Shown here: in pieces, positions 40,456 through 49,343 of the stretch | Layout: each line of letters begins with the position of its first letter | Position numbering within the stretch: position 1 is the first letter of the stretch | NCBI GenBank assembly: GCA_964546585.1 | Contig: CAZJKE010000005.1 | Coordinates: 1 to 64,000, forward strand | DNA: 64,000 nt | Direction of reading: 5' to 3' | Source of the DNA: CAZJKE01 sp964546585 | GTDB taxonomy: Bacteria > Planctomycetota > Phycisphaerae > Phycisphaerales > SM1A02 | The notes under the pieces: model-generated | What the model saw: the letters and a program-made list of their open reading frames with translations, nothing else | Told to the model about the DNA's origin: nothing | Database searches by the model: none | Made by a program: the position numbers and the translations under genes

Positions 40456-41299
40456 GCATTTCGGCGATGTGTTGTGGGTTTTCTGGGCTGCCGGTAAGGC
40501 AACTCAGGCGAGCCGCTTCGCACAATGCATGTACACCGGCAGCGTCCGGAACGGGCGTCAGTACTTCGCTTCGCAGGGCAGCGGCGATCAGAGATGCCTC
40601 AGTGGCCTGATCCTGCATGGTGAAGGTGTCCTCGGCGGTGGAAGCGCTCGCGATACGGAACCATGGACCGGTGTCGGAGAGCAGGAGCGCCCCACTGCGG
40701 CGGTGTTCGAACCGCACCATGACATGCATGTGGCCTCGCAGATCACTCATGGATGCCGGGACGCGCGCCCCTCCATAGATCGCATGTACTTCCTGGGGTT
40801 GTCCCAGAACGGCCAAGAGGAAATCCATCCCGTCAAACAGGCGACCTGCGAGACCGCCTTGCCCCTTGTCGCAGCACAGTGTCGCTGCCAGGGCGGTGAC
40901 GCTGCCCGGTTCATCAAGCGCGGGGCCGAACGCCGCGGCGCGGCGGGTCAACGGCACGAACCGCGCTGCTGGTTCATCGAGCACAGCCTGGCCGAGTTCC
41001 TCCAGCGTGCCCGCAAGAGGCGTGGAGGTGATAGTCGGTTGCGTGCGACTGCGGATGAGGGGGCACAGGGACGGGTCATATGCGCCGGGTTCGGCGATCC
41101 ATGCAACAGCATCCCCGCTGGATGCCAACATGTCGCGGAGGTCGCCAGCCACATGTGTCCCCAGCGAGGCGGCGAGTTGCTGAGCGTCGTCGATCGTGGT
41201 CGATCCGATCGCAGCGAGTTCGAGGCCACTCTCCGCCACCACCTCCCGCAGAAGATCGAACTGATCTCCCGCAATCCATGCCACCAACGATTTCGCCAT
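40445..41299 (-). CDS. Gfo/Idh/MocA-like oxidoreductase family protein (atypical)
   Basis: This 284-residue protein has a Rossmann-like opening (LLREVVAESGLELAAIGSTT, ASLGTHVAGDLRDMLASSGD) followed by a segment like the second domain of Gfo/Idh/MocA proteins (GLAGRLFDGMDFLLAVLGQP, MHVMVRFEHRRSGALLLSD) and the end VHALCEAARLSCLTGSPENP. The dinucleotide motif GxGxxG and the EKP catalytic segment are not visible, so it may bind no cofactor. No close functional assignment is possible. It ends inside the convergent hypothetical gene and precedes rnpB on the opposite strand. Confidence 0.6.
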   Translation of the reverse strand: MAKSLVAWIAGDQFDLLREVVAESGLELAAIGSTTIDDAQQLAASLGTHVAGDLRDMLASSGDAVAWIAEPGAYDPSLCPLIRSRTQPTITSTPLAGTLEELGQAVLDEPAARFVPLTRRAAAFGPALDEPGSVTALAATLCCDKGQGGLAGRLFDGMDFLLAVLGQPQEVHAIYGGARVPASMSDLRGHMHVMVRFEHRRSGALLLSDTGPWFRIASASTAEDTFTMQDQATEASLIAAALRSEVLTPVPDAAGVHALCEAARLSCLTGSPENPQHIAEMLRY

Positions 41300-41393
41300 G
41301 CCGCAAGTGTAATCCCAATGGTGGCTGTCACGACGAGCAGGCCATCAGCGTTTCTCTCGCGGTCTGCCAGGGGCGGCGGAAAGACGGGTGGTG

Positions 41394-41399
41394 TAGAAT
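41394..41399 (+). promoter_or_regulatory. -10 element of rnpB
   Basis: TAGAAT lies just ahead of the RNase P RNA, in the same TAGAATGC context as the element before pckA. No good -35 was found at 16-18 bases. Confidence 0.45.
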
Positions 41400-41401
41400 G
41401 C

Positions 41402-41792
41402 GGGAGTGGACAGGCGACCGCTGCTGGCCGTTGGCTGGCGGAGGAAAGTCCGGACACGACAGGACACGGTGGTGGGTAACGCCCACCGGCCCATGATCGT
41501 CGGGCCAGGGCCAGTGCCACAGAGAGTAGACCGCCGATGGTCTTCCCCTTGTGGGGAGACACAGGCAAGGGTGAAAAGGTGCGGTAAGAGCGCACCGCCG
41601 CCTCGGTGACGGGGCGGGCACGGTAAACCCCACCGCGTGCAAGCGCAAGCAGTCCCCAGCCCATATGGGCACCCGCGGTCCGCGGTTCAGGGACGGGTAG
41701 CGTGCTTCAGGGCGTCGGCAACGCCGCTCGCAGATGAATGGTCGCCCCGGGCCGCTCCGCGGCCCGCGACAGAATCCGGCTTATGTCCAATG
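41402..41792 (+). ncRNA. rnpB: RNase P RNA, bacterial class A
   Basis: This is the catalytic RNA that trims 5' leaders of pre-tRNAs. The universally conserved core GAGGAAAGTCCGGAC begins at 41446, CACAGAGAGTAGACCGCC and GGTGAAAAGGTGCGGTAAGA follow, and the 3' signature ACAGAATCCGGCTTAT closes near 41784. TGGACA near the 5' end pairs with TGTCCA near the 3' end as P1. Ends are set by that helix and may be off by a few bases. It has its own promoter and a strong terminator. Confidence 0.95.
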
Positions 41793-41809
41793 ACGATCAC
41801 CGTTTCACA

Positions 41810-41841
41810 CGCCCCCCCGAAAGGGGGGGCGACCTTTTTTT
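41810..41841 (+). terminator. Intrinsic terminator of rnpB
   Basis: CGCCCCCCC-GAAA-GGGGGGGCG is a 9-pair stem with a GAAA loop, followed by ACCTTTTTTTG. On the minus strand it also lies just after the M28 gene stop, so it may serve both. Confidence 0.9.
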
Positions 41842-41848
41842 GCAGTCG

Positions 41849-43798
41849 TTACGGCGCTCGAAGCGTGATCGGAATCTCGATATTCTGACCACCTCGCTGC
41901 ACAGTGAACGTCACAACCTGCCCCGGATGTGCCTCCATCAAATGCTCCATCAGTACCCGCCCACCAGTCAGCTCCTCGCCATTCCACGCAAGGAGCACAT
42001 CGCCGCCCTGCAGGCCCGCATCCTCGGCGGCCGTACCCTCACTGATCCCGGCGACCTCGATACCTGTCTCGATGTCGCTGCCGTAGGCTGGCGCAATGCC
42101 CAGCCGCACCGGTGCCTTCGCCCGCGATGCCTGCCGGGGACCACCTTGCGTGTTACTGGCAAACGTCAACGCTTCAGGCTCCGAGACAAATGAGATCGCG
42201 AAGTCCTCTGCAATGTCGATGATCGTTGCAGCACCCACAGGATTCACGGTGTGCGGTTGATCTCTTGGGCTGTGATAGTCATCAGTAAGTCCTGTAAAGA
42301 AGAATAAAACCGGAATGTCCTTGTGATAGAAGTTGGTGTGATCCGAAGGACCCGTTCCACCCGGCGTCAGTTGAGCGGAAACCGGATGCCCCGCAATGAA
42401 CTTGGGGACCATGTCCACGAACTCTTCAGCGGTTCCCGTGCCGGTGATGGACAGATCACCGCCTCGCAGCCGCCCAACCATGTCGAGGTTGATCATGGCA
42501 TTCACGCTCTCCAACGGTATGGTTGGATGCTCTACGAAGTAGGCTGATCCGTGCAGGCCCGCTTCCTCGCCGTCGAAGAGAAGAAAGAGGACCGATCGAA
42601 GGGCATCGACATCACTTCGGTCGTAGTGTTCGGAGAGCAGGTCAGCGAGCACCATGACCGCTGCGGTGCCGGATGCGTTGTCGTCGGCACCAGGATGCAG
42701 GTCTTCGTCGCCGGTACGCGAGCCTGTGTAGCCGTGGCCAAGGTGGTCATAGTGGCCGCCGATGACGACCCATTCATCCACCAGATTCCCGCGTCCAGGC
42801 AACACACCACCGATGTTCCTCGCTTGCAATCCGGGACTCTCCACCTCCGTTTCAAGCGTGACAGTCACGGCCTGGTCCAGATCGGCCGACTCGATCGGTC
42901 CTTCGTCCGCAGCCGCTCGGAGTTCTGACAGCGTTCGACCCTGCGGATCGGCTGCCGCCAGCAACACACTCGCAGCAGATGCGCTCAAATGAACCGCGGG
43001 CACATCGCACACGCCGAACCGCGCTGATGATCGCTTGGGAACAAGACCTCGCCGTCCGTCGCGGTTCCCCGGAGGATTGACAAGAATGATTCCCACAGCC
43101 CCCCGATCAATGCACGCCTTTATTTTCTCGCGCATCGCGCTGTGCGGACTGAACCTGCGCCCGACCCATCGACTGGCGCCTTGCTCATCAAGCGGTTCGT
43201 ACCGAAAGAGCATCGCGATGCGTCCGGTGAGATCCTCGGTTTCGGCAAAGCTGCTGAAGCCATTGTCGCCATTCTCAATGCCATACCCGACACATCTGAT
43301 GGGTGCAGTTACTACTCCACTTCCCGAGTTGCCGAGCACGGCGAAGTCGGTGTCGGGACTCAGACGCTCGCTGCCAAGCGACATCTCGCCTCGAGTAATC
43401 TCCGGATCCTCGTTGCCAAGTTGAAACCTGAAGGGCTGGAACCACTCCCCATCGAACGCCGGGCGGAGTCCAGCCTCCGCAAAGTTCCAGGCGATGTACC
43501 TTCCCGCACGATGACTCCCCTCCGTCCCCGGTTGCCGCCCGCCGAGCCACGGATTGGCGAGCAGGTACACATGCTCCGTCCAGTCGATGGCGATCGGCCC
43601 GGCGTCTTCAAAGTACTCCGCCAGGACCGCATCGCGATCGGCCGTGTCCGGCACAAACGATCGGATGTTTGATGGACCTTGCGTGACGCTGCCCGCCGCC
43701 TCGCCTTGCGGTGGGGCGTTGGCCGGTGTGGCATTGGGCCCGCAGCCGAACCACATTGGGAGCGATAGAAGAGCAATGATAGTGAACGGTTTTCGCAT
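41849..43798 (-). CDS. M28 family metallopeptidase lipoprotein with PA and PDZ domains
   Basis: This 649-residue exported protein has a signal peptide ending LPMWFGC (possible lipobox). A protease-associated domain at about 140-300 (VGYGIENGDNGFSSF, GAVGIILVNPPG) is inserted before the M28 catalytic core: GGHYDHLG, PGADDNASGTAA, DGEEAGLHGS, INLDMVGR and GPSDHTNF supply the two-zinc ligands and catalytic Glu. The C-terminal PDZ domain (IAPAYGSDIETGIEVAGISE, GGDVLLAWNGEELTGG) is last. It probably degrades peptides at the cell envelope. It is divergent from gcvPA with 32 bases between starts. Confidence 0.94.
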   Translation of the reverse strand: MRKPFTIIALLSLPMWFGCGPNATPANAPPQGEAAGSVTQGPSNIRSFVPDTADRDAVLAEYFEDAGPIAIDWTEHVYLLANPWLGGRQPGTEGSHRAGRYIAWNFAEAGLRPAFDGEWFQPFRFQLGNEDPEITRGEMSLGSERLSPDTDFAVLGNSGSGVVTAPIRCVGYGIENGDNGFSSFAETEDLTGRIAMLFRYEPLDEQGASRWVGRRFSPHSAMREKIKACIDRGAVGIILVNPPGNRDGRRGLVPKRSSARFGVCDVPAVHLSASAASVLLAAADPQGRTLSELRAAADEGPIESADLDQAVTVTLETEVESPGLQARNIGGVLPGRGNLVDEWVVIGGHYDHLGHGYTGSRTGDEDLHPGADDNASGTAAVMVLADLLSEHYDRSDVDALRSVLFLLFDGEEAGLHGSAYFVEHPTIPLESVNAMINLDMVGRLRGGDLSITGTGTAEEFVDMVPKFIAGHPVSAQLTPGGTGPSDHTNFYHKDIPVLFFFTGLTDDYHSPRDQPHTVNPVGAATIIDIAEDFAISFVSEPEALTFASNTQGGPRQASRAKAPVRLGIAPAYGSDIETGIEVAGISEGTAAEDAGLQGGDVLLAWNGEELTGGRVLMEHLMEAHPGQVVTFTVQRGGQNIEIPITLRAP

Positions 43799-43830
43799 GG
43801 GATCGAGAGTCTATACTGCTTCGCCTTCCC

Positions 43831-45186
43831 ATGGACTACATACAGATCACAGACAAGCACCGCCAAGAGATGCTCGCTGAAATCGGGGTTGACTCCATCG
43901 ATGCACTCTTTGACGCCGTTCCCGAATCCTGTCGGTGCGACGATGGCCTGGATCTGCCCCCCGCCCGCTCGGAACTGCAACTCCAGCGGGATCTTGCCGA
44001 AATGGCCGCGCACAATCGTGGCCCGCACAATATGACCTGTTTCATGGGCTGCGGGGCCTATGACCACTTCTACCCCGTGCTCATCGATCAATTGACAAGC
44101 AGAGGCGAGTTTCTCACTTCCTACACGCCCTATCAGGCGGAAGCATCGCAGGGTTCGCTGCAGGCGTTCTTTGAGTTTCAGACGCAAATTGCTCGGCTCA
44201 CGGCGATGGACATTGCCAACGCGAGCCTGTACGACGGCGCAACTGCCGTTGCGGAGGCTGTGCTTCTGGCCCTCAATGTCAGTGGCAGACAGGATGTCCT
44301 TGTCGCTTCAACCCTGCATCCGGAATATCTCGCGGTCCTGCAGACCTGCCTGAGCGATCTGCCGGCGAAGTTGACACTTCTCGAAGCGACCAATGGTTGC
44401 ATCGCCTCCGCAACAGTCCAAGCCGCGATGCATGACGATGTTGCCGCCGTTGTCGTGCAGTCGCCAAATGCGTGGGGCCTCATCGAGGACTGGGATGGAT
44501 GCTTTGAGGCCGCGCACACGCACGACGGAACCATTGCCGTTGCAGTGTTCAATCCAATTGCCTGCGGACTCCTGCGGCGTCCTGGCGACTGCGGCGCGGA
44601 TATTGCCGCGGGCGAAGGTCAATCACTTGGAAACCCGCTGAACCTCGGTGGACCATACCTCGGACTGCTCGCTGCACGCGAGCGATTCATACGCAAGATG
44701 CCGGGTCGGCTGGTCGGCATGACAAGCGATGCCGATGGCCGCCACGCATTCTGCCTGACGCTGCAGGCCCGCGAGCAACACATTCGCGGCGAAAAAGCAA
44801 CCAGCAATGTTTGCACAAATCAAGGCCTCATGGCAACGCGGGCGACGATGTTTCTGACTTGTCTTGGACCCGATGGCATGCGGGAAATGGCCGAACAGTG
44901 TTGGCACAAGGCGCACTACCTATCGGGGCGAATCGCAGATCTTCCCGGCTGGTCACTGAAGTTCGACGGGCCATACTTCAATGAGTTCACCGTTCGCTGC
45001 CCGGTTCCGGTGACGCAGGTTGTCGAGGCCGGCAAGGCACGGGGCATGCTCGTGGGCGTAGCCGCTGCCGGGCGGCGACTGCAGACAATGGGCGATGAGC
45101 GGGACCTCGTGATCGCGGTCACGGAGAAGCGAACGCGGCACGACATGGACGCGCTGGTCGACCTCTTTGCTGGAGTGACGGCCTGA
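43831..45186 (+). CDS. gcvPA: Glycine dehydrogenase (decarboxylating), subunit 1
   Basis: This 451-residue half of the P-protein of the glycine cleavage system decarboxylates glycine with its partner GcvPB. Conserved stretches are the N-terminal MLAEIGVDSIDALFDAVP, FMGCGAYDHFYPVLIDQLTS, SYTPYQAEASQGSLQAFFEF and LGNPLNLGGPYLGLLA. The pyridoxal phosphate lysine is on the partner subunit. Only 32 bases lie upstream before the divergent M28 gene, so no glycine riboswitch fits there. Its stop codon overlaps the gcvPB start (TGATG). Confidence 0.96.
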   Translation: MDYIQITDKHRQEMLAEIGVDSIDALFDAVPESCRCDDGLDLPPARSELQLQRDLAEMAAHNRGPHNMTCFMGCGAYDHFYPVLIDQLTSRGEFLTSYTPYQAEASQGSLQAFFEFQTQIARLTAMDIANASLYDGATAVAEAVLLALNVSGRQDVLVASTLHPEYLAVLQTCLSDLPAKLTLLEATNGCIASATVQAAMHDDVAAVVVQSPNAWGLIEDWDGCFEAAHTHDGTIAVAVFNPIACGLLRRPGDCGADIAAGEGQSLGNPLNLGGPYLGLLAARERFIRKMPGRLVGMTSDADGRHAFCLTLQAREQHIRGEKATSNVCTNQGLMATRATMFLTCLGPDGMREMAEQCWHKAHYLSGRIADLPGWSLKFDGPYFNEFTVRCPVPVTQVVEAGKARGMLVGVAAAGRRLQTMGDERDLVIAVTEKRTRHDMDALVDLFAGVTA

Positions 45187-46691
45187 TGTCGCTGCAGGTG
45201 CCGCCCAAAGCCGACTGCTGTTCCCGCGGCGACAAGCCCGCGGAGCCGCTGGTGTTCCAGAAGTCGACACTGGGTGTTCGAGGTGTTGACCTGCCGCCTC
45301 TGGATGTTCCGGAAACGCTCGTGCCCGACGAATTGAGGGCAGCGCCGCTCGACTTGCCAGAGCTCGGCCAGCACGACATCACGGCGCACTACACACACCT
45401 CTCCGATCGCAACTTCTCGGTCGACGGAAACTTCTATCCGCTCGGCTCCTGCACGATGAAGCACAATCCTCGCATCAATGAGTGGGCGGCGTCGCTTCCG
45501 GGATTCGCCTCGCTTCATCCACTGCAGGATGAGGACACGATTCAAGGCGCGCTGCGACTTCTCTACGAAACCCGCGAGTTTCTCGAGGAGATTTCCGGTC
45601 TTGCGGAAGTGTCGCTGCAACCGGCGGCGGGAGCGCACGGCGAGTACACCGCACTCAAGGTCATTCGCGCATTTTTCGCGGACATGGGCGAGCACGACCG
45701 GTCTGTCGTTCTTGCCGCCGATACGGCGCACGGCACGAATCCGGCGTCATGCGCTATGTGCGGAGCCTCGGTTCAGCAGGTTCGTACATCGGCAGGCTGC
45801 ACGGATCTCGACCATCTTCGCAAGGTGATCAACGAGATTGGCCCGTCGCGGGTCGCCGCATTCATGATCACGAACCCGAGTACGGCGGGTGTGTTTGATC
45901 GCCACATCACCGAGGTGGCGGATGTCGTGCACGAAGCCGGGGCAAAGGTGTATCTCGATGGCGCGAACATGAACGCGATGCTCGGACGAGTCGTTCCCGC
46001 GTCGCTCGGCGTCGATGCCATGCACTTCAACACGCACAAGACATTCTCGACACCGCATGGCGGTGGCGGGCCGGGCGCCGGACCCATTGCCGTCACCGAG
46101 GAACTCGCACCGTTCCTGCCCGTGCCGCAAGTCATGATGGCTGATGACGGCAGTTTCTATCTCGACCGCGATCGCAAGAAGTCCATCGGCAAAGTCCGCA
46201 GTTTCATCGGGCAGTTTGGTGTCCTCGTGCGATGCTGGACCTACATATCGGCGTGCGGCCCGGTTGGATTGCGGCGGGTTGCCGAGACCGCCGTCCTGAG
46301 TGCCAACTACCTCGCCTCGAGACTCAGTGATGTCTACGACATGCCGTACTTTGACCCGAGCAAGGGACACTATTGCGCGCATGAGTTCGTCACAGTGCCG
46401 GAACGCCTCCTGAGCCAGGGCGTGACGCTGGTTGACATCGCCAAGCGAATGATTGACTACGGCGTACACCCACCAACGATGCACTGGCCGGTGCATGACT
46501 GCCTCATGGTGGAACCCACAGAGACGGAGTCCAAGCGTGCACTTGACGATTTCATTGCCGTCATGCGTCAGATAGCCGAAGAGGTTGAATCGGATTCGTC
46601 GTTGGTAACCGGCGCACCATCGGAAGCGGACATTGCCCGCGCGGACGAAGTTGGGGCCGCGAGGAAACCTGTCCTCGTCTGGACAGACTGA
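45186..46691 (+). CDS. gcvPB: Glycine dehydrogenase (decarboxylating), subunit 2
   Basis: This 501-residue catalytic half of the two-subunit P-protein has LGSCTMKHNPRINEWAA, LAADTAHGTNPASCAM, TNPSTAGVF, and the pyridoxal phosphate Lys in HFNTHKTFSTPHGGGGPG. The C-terminal GVHPPTMHWPVHDCLMVEPT is complete. It overlaps gcvPA by one base. GcvT, GcvH and the L-protein are not in the window. The next gene starts at the base after its stop codon. Confidence 0.96.
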   Translation: MSLQVPPKADCCSRGDKPAEPLVFQKSTLGVRGVDLPPLDVPETLVPDELRAAPLDLPELGQHDITAHYTHLSDRNFSVDGNFYPLGSCTMKHNPRINEWAASLPGFASLHPLQDEDTIQGALRLLYETREFLEEISGLAEVSLQPAAGAHGEYTALKVIRAFFADMGEHDRSVVLAADTAHGTNPASCAMCGASVQQVRTSAGCTDLDHLRKVINEIGPSRVAAFMITNPSTAGVFDRHITEVADVVHEAGAKVYLDGANMNAMLGRVVPASLGVDAMHFNTHKTFSTPHGGGGPGAGPIAVTEELAPFLPVPQVMMADDGSFYLDRDRKKSIGKVRSFIGQFGVLVRCWTYISACGPVGLRRVAETAVLSANYLASRLSDVYDMPYFDPSKGHYCAHEFVTVPERLLSQGVTLVDIAKRMIDYGVHPPTMHWPVHDCLMVEPTETESKRALDDFIAVMRQIAEEVESDSSLVTGAPSEADIARADEVGAARKPVLVWTD

Positions 46692-48057
46692 GTGCGGAAG
46701 TTTATCTGGGTCATTCTGGTGCTCGTCGTGATCATCATCGGTGCAGCCCTTGCGATCCGTGCATGGGTAGAGTCCTACTTGCGAACGGAACTCTCCGCGC
46801 TGGCCTCAGAAACACTTGCGGCGACGTTGACCTTCGATGACCTCTCCTGGTGGCCGCCCTACACGGTGGAGATCAAAGGTGTTCGTCTCGCATCGGGAGA
46901 TCAGAACCTGTGCGAAGCCGAAGCAGTCCGGTTCACGCTTGATTCGATTCCAAGCAGCGGAGACCCGCTGCACCTGACCGCCATGGAACTGGATGCGCCG
47001 GCCATCCGAATCGGCGAAGGAGTTTCTTGGGGTGATGTCCTGCGAGCGGATGCTGCCGATGCATTGCTGACGCGAAAAGAGGGAGCCGCGCCGAATGTGT
47101 CCGAGTCAATCGTGGTTGGCGTCTGCCGGATTCGCGATGGTCGGCTGGTCTGGATCGGGGGGGGCAGCGAAATGACACTGGAACGAATTTCCCTCGATGT
47201 GCAAGGTGCACCGGAACCCGGCGAGGAGGATCGATACTCGATCGAAGGTTCCGCTTCCCAGAGTGGCCTCGTGACTGCCTCCATCAAGGGATCGCTCGAT
47301 CTTTCAGATGCACTGGTGAAGGGTTTCGCGGTGACGCTGAACATCGATCTTGATCAGGAACAGTATGGATCGTTGCCTCCGCAACTCCAGGATTTTGCGA
47401 GCGAACACTCCCTGCATGGATCGCTGAGCATGACAGGAAGCGGCGACCTGTATCTGATGGATGTTGCGACATCGGTGGCAACGCTGTCCCTTACACTCAC
47501 CGATGGTGGTGCGATGATCGGTGACTGGCAACTTCCCCTCTCATCACTCAAGGTGGAGGCGAGGTATGTCAAGGAGGAGGTCTCCATTGACAACATCACC
47601 GCCGATGATCTGCTCGGGGGAACGGCCTGGGGTGTTGGAACAATTGGCCTGCATGGCGCAATGCCGATTTCGCTGGATGTCGATGGCCGCGATCTTCGCA
47701 TTGCGAGCATGGCACCGAAGAGCAGCCGCGCCATTGGAGGANNNNNNNNNNNNNNNNNNNNNNNNNNNNNNNNNNNNNNNNNNNNNNNNNNNNNNNNNNN
47801 NNNNNNNNNNNNNNNNNNNNNNNNNNNNNNNNNNNNNNNNNGACAACATGGGCGTGCGGGGAAAGGGGCAGGTCAATTTCGATTCAACCATCGACTTTGT
47901 AGTCAATGCAGGCCCGTTGGAGAAACTGGAGAGTGATCTCGGTGGAATTGGCGCCATTCTTGGTCTCATTACTGATCAGGTCGTGAAATATCGCATTCGC
48001 GGAACGTGGGATGATCCAAAGTTGACGGTGCACCCCCTTGGAATCGGAGCCGGGTAA
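46692..48057 (+). CDS. AsmA-like membrane-anchored protein, interrupted by scaffold gap
   Basis: It starts at a GTG at 46692, directly after the gcvPB stop. The N-terminus FIWVILVLVVIIIGAALAIR is a single inner-membrane anchor, followed by a long beta-rich repeat region (SWWPPYTVEIKGVRLASGD, VCRIRDGRLVWIGGG) as in AsmA/DUF748 proteins that span or line the periplasm. After the gap, GVRGKGQVNFDSTIDFVVNA and DQVVKYRIRGTWDDPKLTVH match the AsmA C-terminal domain. The part before the gap is 350 whole codons and after it 72 codons, so the real gap is a multiple of three, not 100. Likely role: envelope lipid or protein transport. Confidence 0.8.
47742..47841. other. Scaffold gap (100 N) inside the AsmA-like gene
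   Basis: There are exactly 100 N. Coding frames on either side are consistent only if the missing length is divisible by three, so 100 is a placeholder. Confidence 0.95.
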
Positions 48058-48078
48058 CAAGCCAAGCCGCAGCCGGAT

Positions 48079-48588
48079 TCATGATCCGGGACCGTGCAAC
48101 AAGGAAAGGAGGCCCGGCGTGGCGATAAACACGACTCCGCCAGCGGCCAAACCGGCGAGCAGGTCGTCGACGAGTACGCCGAGTCCGCCCGGAAGCCGCT
48201 GAGAACTTCCGATGAATCCCGGCTTCAGAACATCGAACACTCTGAAGAGCACAAAGGCGAGCAACGCCAAGCCAACCCACGGCCAAACTTGATCGCCCGG
48301 CGCAAGCCACGCCATGCCGAGCAGCGCAATGGATTGTCCAGCAACTTCATCGCAGACAACTTGCGGAGCATCCTCCTTGCCGAAGTGGCTGGTGTACCAC
48401 GGAGCAAGTGCCAGCGTGGCAAGCGAGGCGATGATTGCCAGAAGCAGGAGCGAGCCGAACAGGATCGCTGGACTACAACCACTCCAGGCAAACGCAATGG
48501 CGAGCGCGAGTGGCGGTAGGGATCCCCAGGTCCCCGGCGCGCCGGGAATCAGGCCCAGGCCACACACCGTCGCAATCGCGAGTCTCAT
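48079..48588 (-). CDS. pgpA: Phosphatidylglycerophosphatase A
   Basis: This 169-residue membrane enzyme dephosphorylates phosphatidylglycerol phosphate to phosphatidylglycerol. The start MRLAIATVCGLGLIPGAPGT at 48588 has AAGGGAA upstream. The family motifs GLIPGAPGTWGSL, CDEVAGQSIALLGM and FRVFDVLKPGFI with LPGGLGVLVDDLLAGL are intact, including the acidic residues of DE and DD. Four hydrophobic segments are visible. It overlaps pgsA by 4 bases. Confidence 0.93.
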   Translation of the reverse strand: MRLAIATVCGLGLIPGAPGTWGSLPPLALAIAFAWSGCSPAILFGSLLLLAIIASLATLALAPWYTSHFGKEDAPQVVCDEVAGQSIALLGMAWLAPGDQVWPWVGLALLAFVLFRVFDVLKPGFIGSSQRLPGGLGVLVDDLLAGLAAGGVVFIATPGLLSLLHGPGS

Positions 48589-49235
48589 GTTCCCTTTCGC
48601 CGCAGCACGGCGCGGAGACCGCTGACATACGGGATGCCTGACCAGACCGTGATGATCAGCATGGCCCAGATGAGGATGTTGACAATGGTCATCGCCCAGG
48701 CATGCTGATCGGGGCGAAGATTGACAACGATGAACAGAACAATGGGGACCGCAATGGACTGGAGAATCATCTTCGCCTTTCCCGCCCACTTTGCGCCGCC
48801 GCTCTCACCCATGGACTCCAATACATCTCGAATTCCGGTCACAAGCAATTCTCGGGCGATGATGATGACTACCATCCATGGGTACACCCCGCTCGCCATT
48901 GTCAGCAGCCGATCGTCGGCTAACCAATCCGGCACCACAAATCGAGGGCCAGCGAGGTAGATGAATGCCCCCAGGACAAGGACCTTGTCGCAGAACGGGT
49001 CCATGATGCGGCCAAACATCGACTCGACATGCCACCGACGTGCGAGGTAGCCGTCAAGGGCATCGGTGGCGGCAGCGAGGACAAACAACCCAATGCTGAA
49101 ATTACCCCAGAAGGTGCCTTCGAGGGGAAAGCGAAAACCGCTCAAGGCCGCGAAGAAGCCCGCGGCGAGAAAGAGCCGCAGCACAGTGACCATGTTGGGG
49201 ATTCGGCGGCGGAGGGCGTTCTTCACGGGAGGCAT
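48585..49235 (-). CDS. pgsA: CDP-diacylglycerol-glycerol-3-phosphate 3-phosphatidyltransferase
   Basis: This 216-residue membrane enzyme makes phosphatidylglycerol phosphate, the substrate of the next gene. The CDP-alcohol phosphotransferase signature D-x2-DG-x2-AR-x8-G-x3-D-x3-D is exact: DALDGYLAR and GRIMDPFCD. The N-terminal IPNMVTVLRLFLAAGF is the usual first helix. It is longer than average because of an extra segment around FRFPLEGTFWGNF and RPDQHAWAMTIVN. It and pgpA carry out consecutive steps and overlap by 4 bases. Confidence 0.94.
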   Translation of the reverse strand: MPPVKNALRRRIPNMVTVLRLFLAAGFFAALSGFRFPLEGTFWGNFSIGLFVLAAATDALDGYLARRWHVESMFGRIMDPFCDKVLVLGAFIYLAGPRFVVPDWLADDRLLTMASGVYPWMVVIIIARELLVTGIRDVLESMGESGGAKWAGKAKMILQSIAVPIVLFIVVNLRPDQHAWAMTIVNILIWAMLIITVWSGIPYVSGLRAVLRRKGT

Positions 49236-49343
49236 TCTACGGCTGTCGGCGCAGTTGCGAATCGGCCCTGAGGGGCATATCGTGCCCGATCTCGCCGCCG
49301 CTGGGCGGCCTTCATCGCCGCCTCGAGGGCTTCCGTCTTCCGC

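Noticed and set aside
43799..43830. Glycine riboswitch before gcvPA
   Set aside because: Only 32 bases separate gcvPA from the divergent gene, too short for any glycine aptamer.
45186..46691. A fused gcvP split by a frameshift
   Set aside because: The two-subunit form GcvPA/GcvPB is a normal alternative, and both ends show their own conserved starts.
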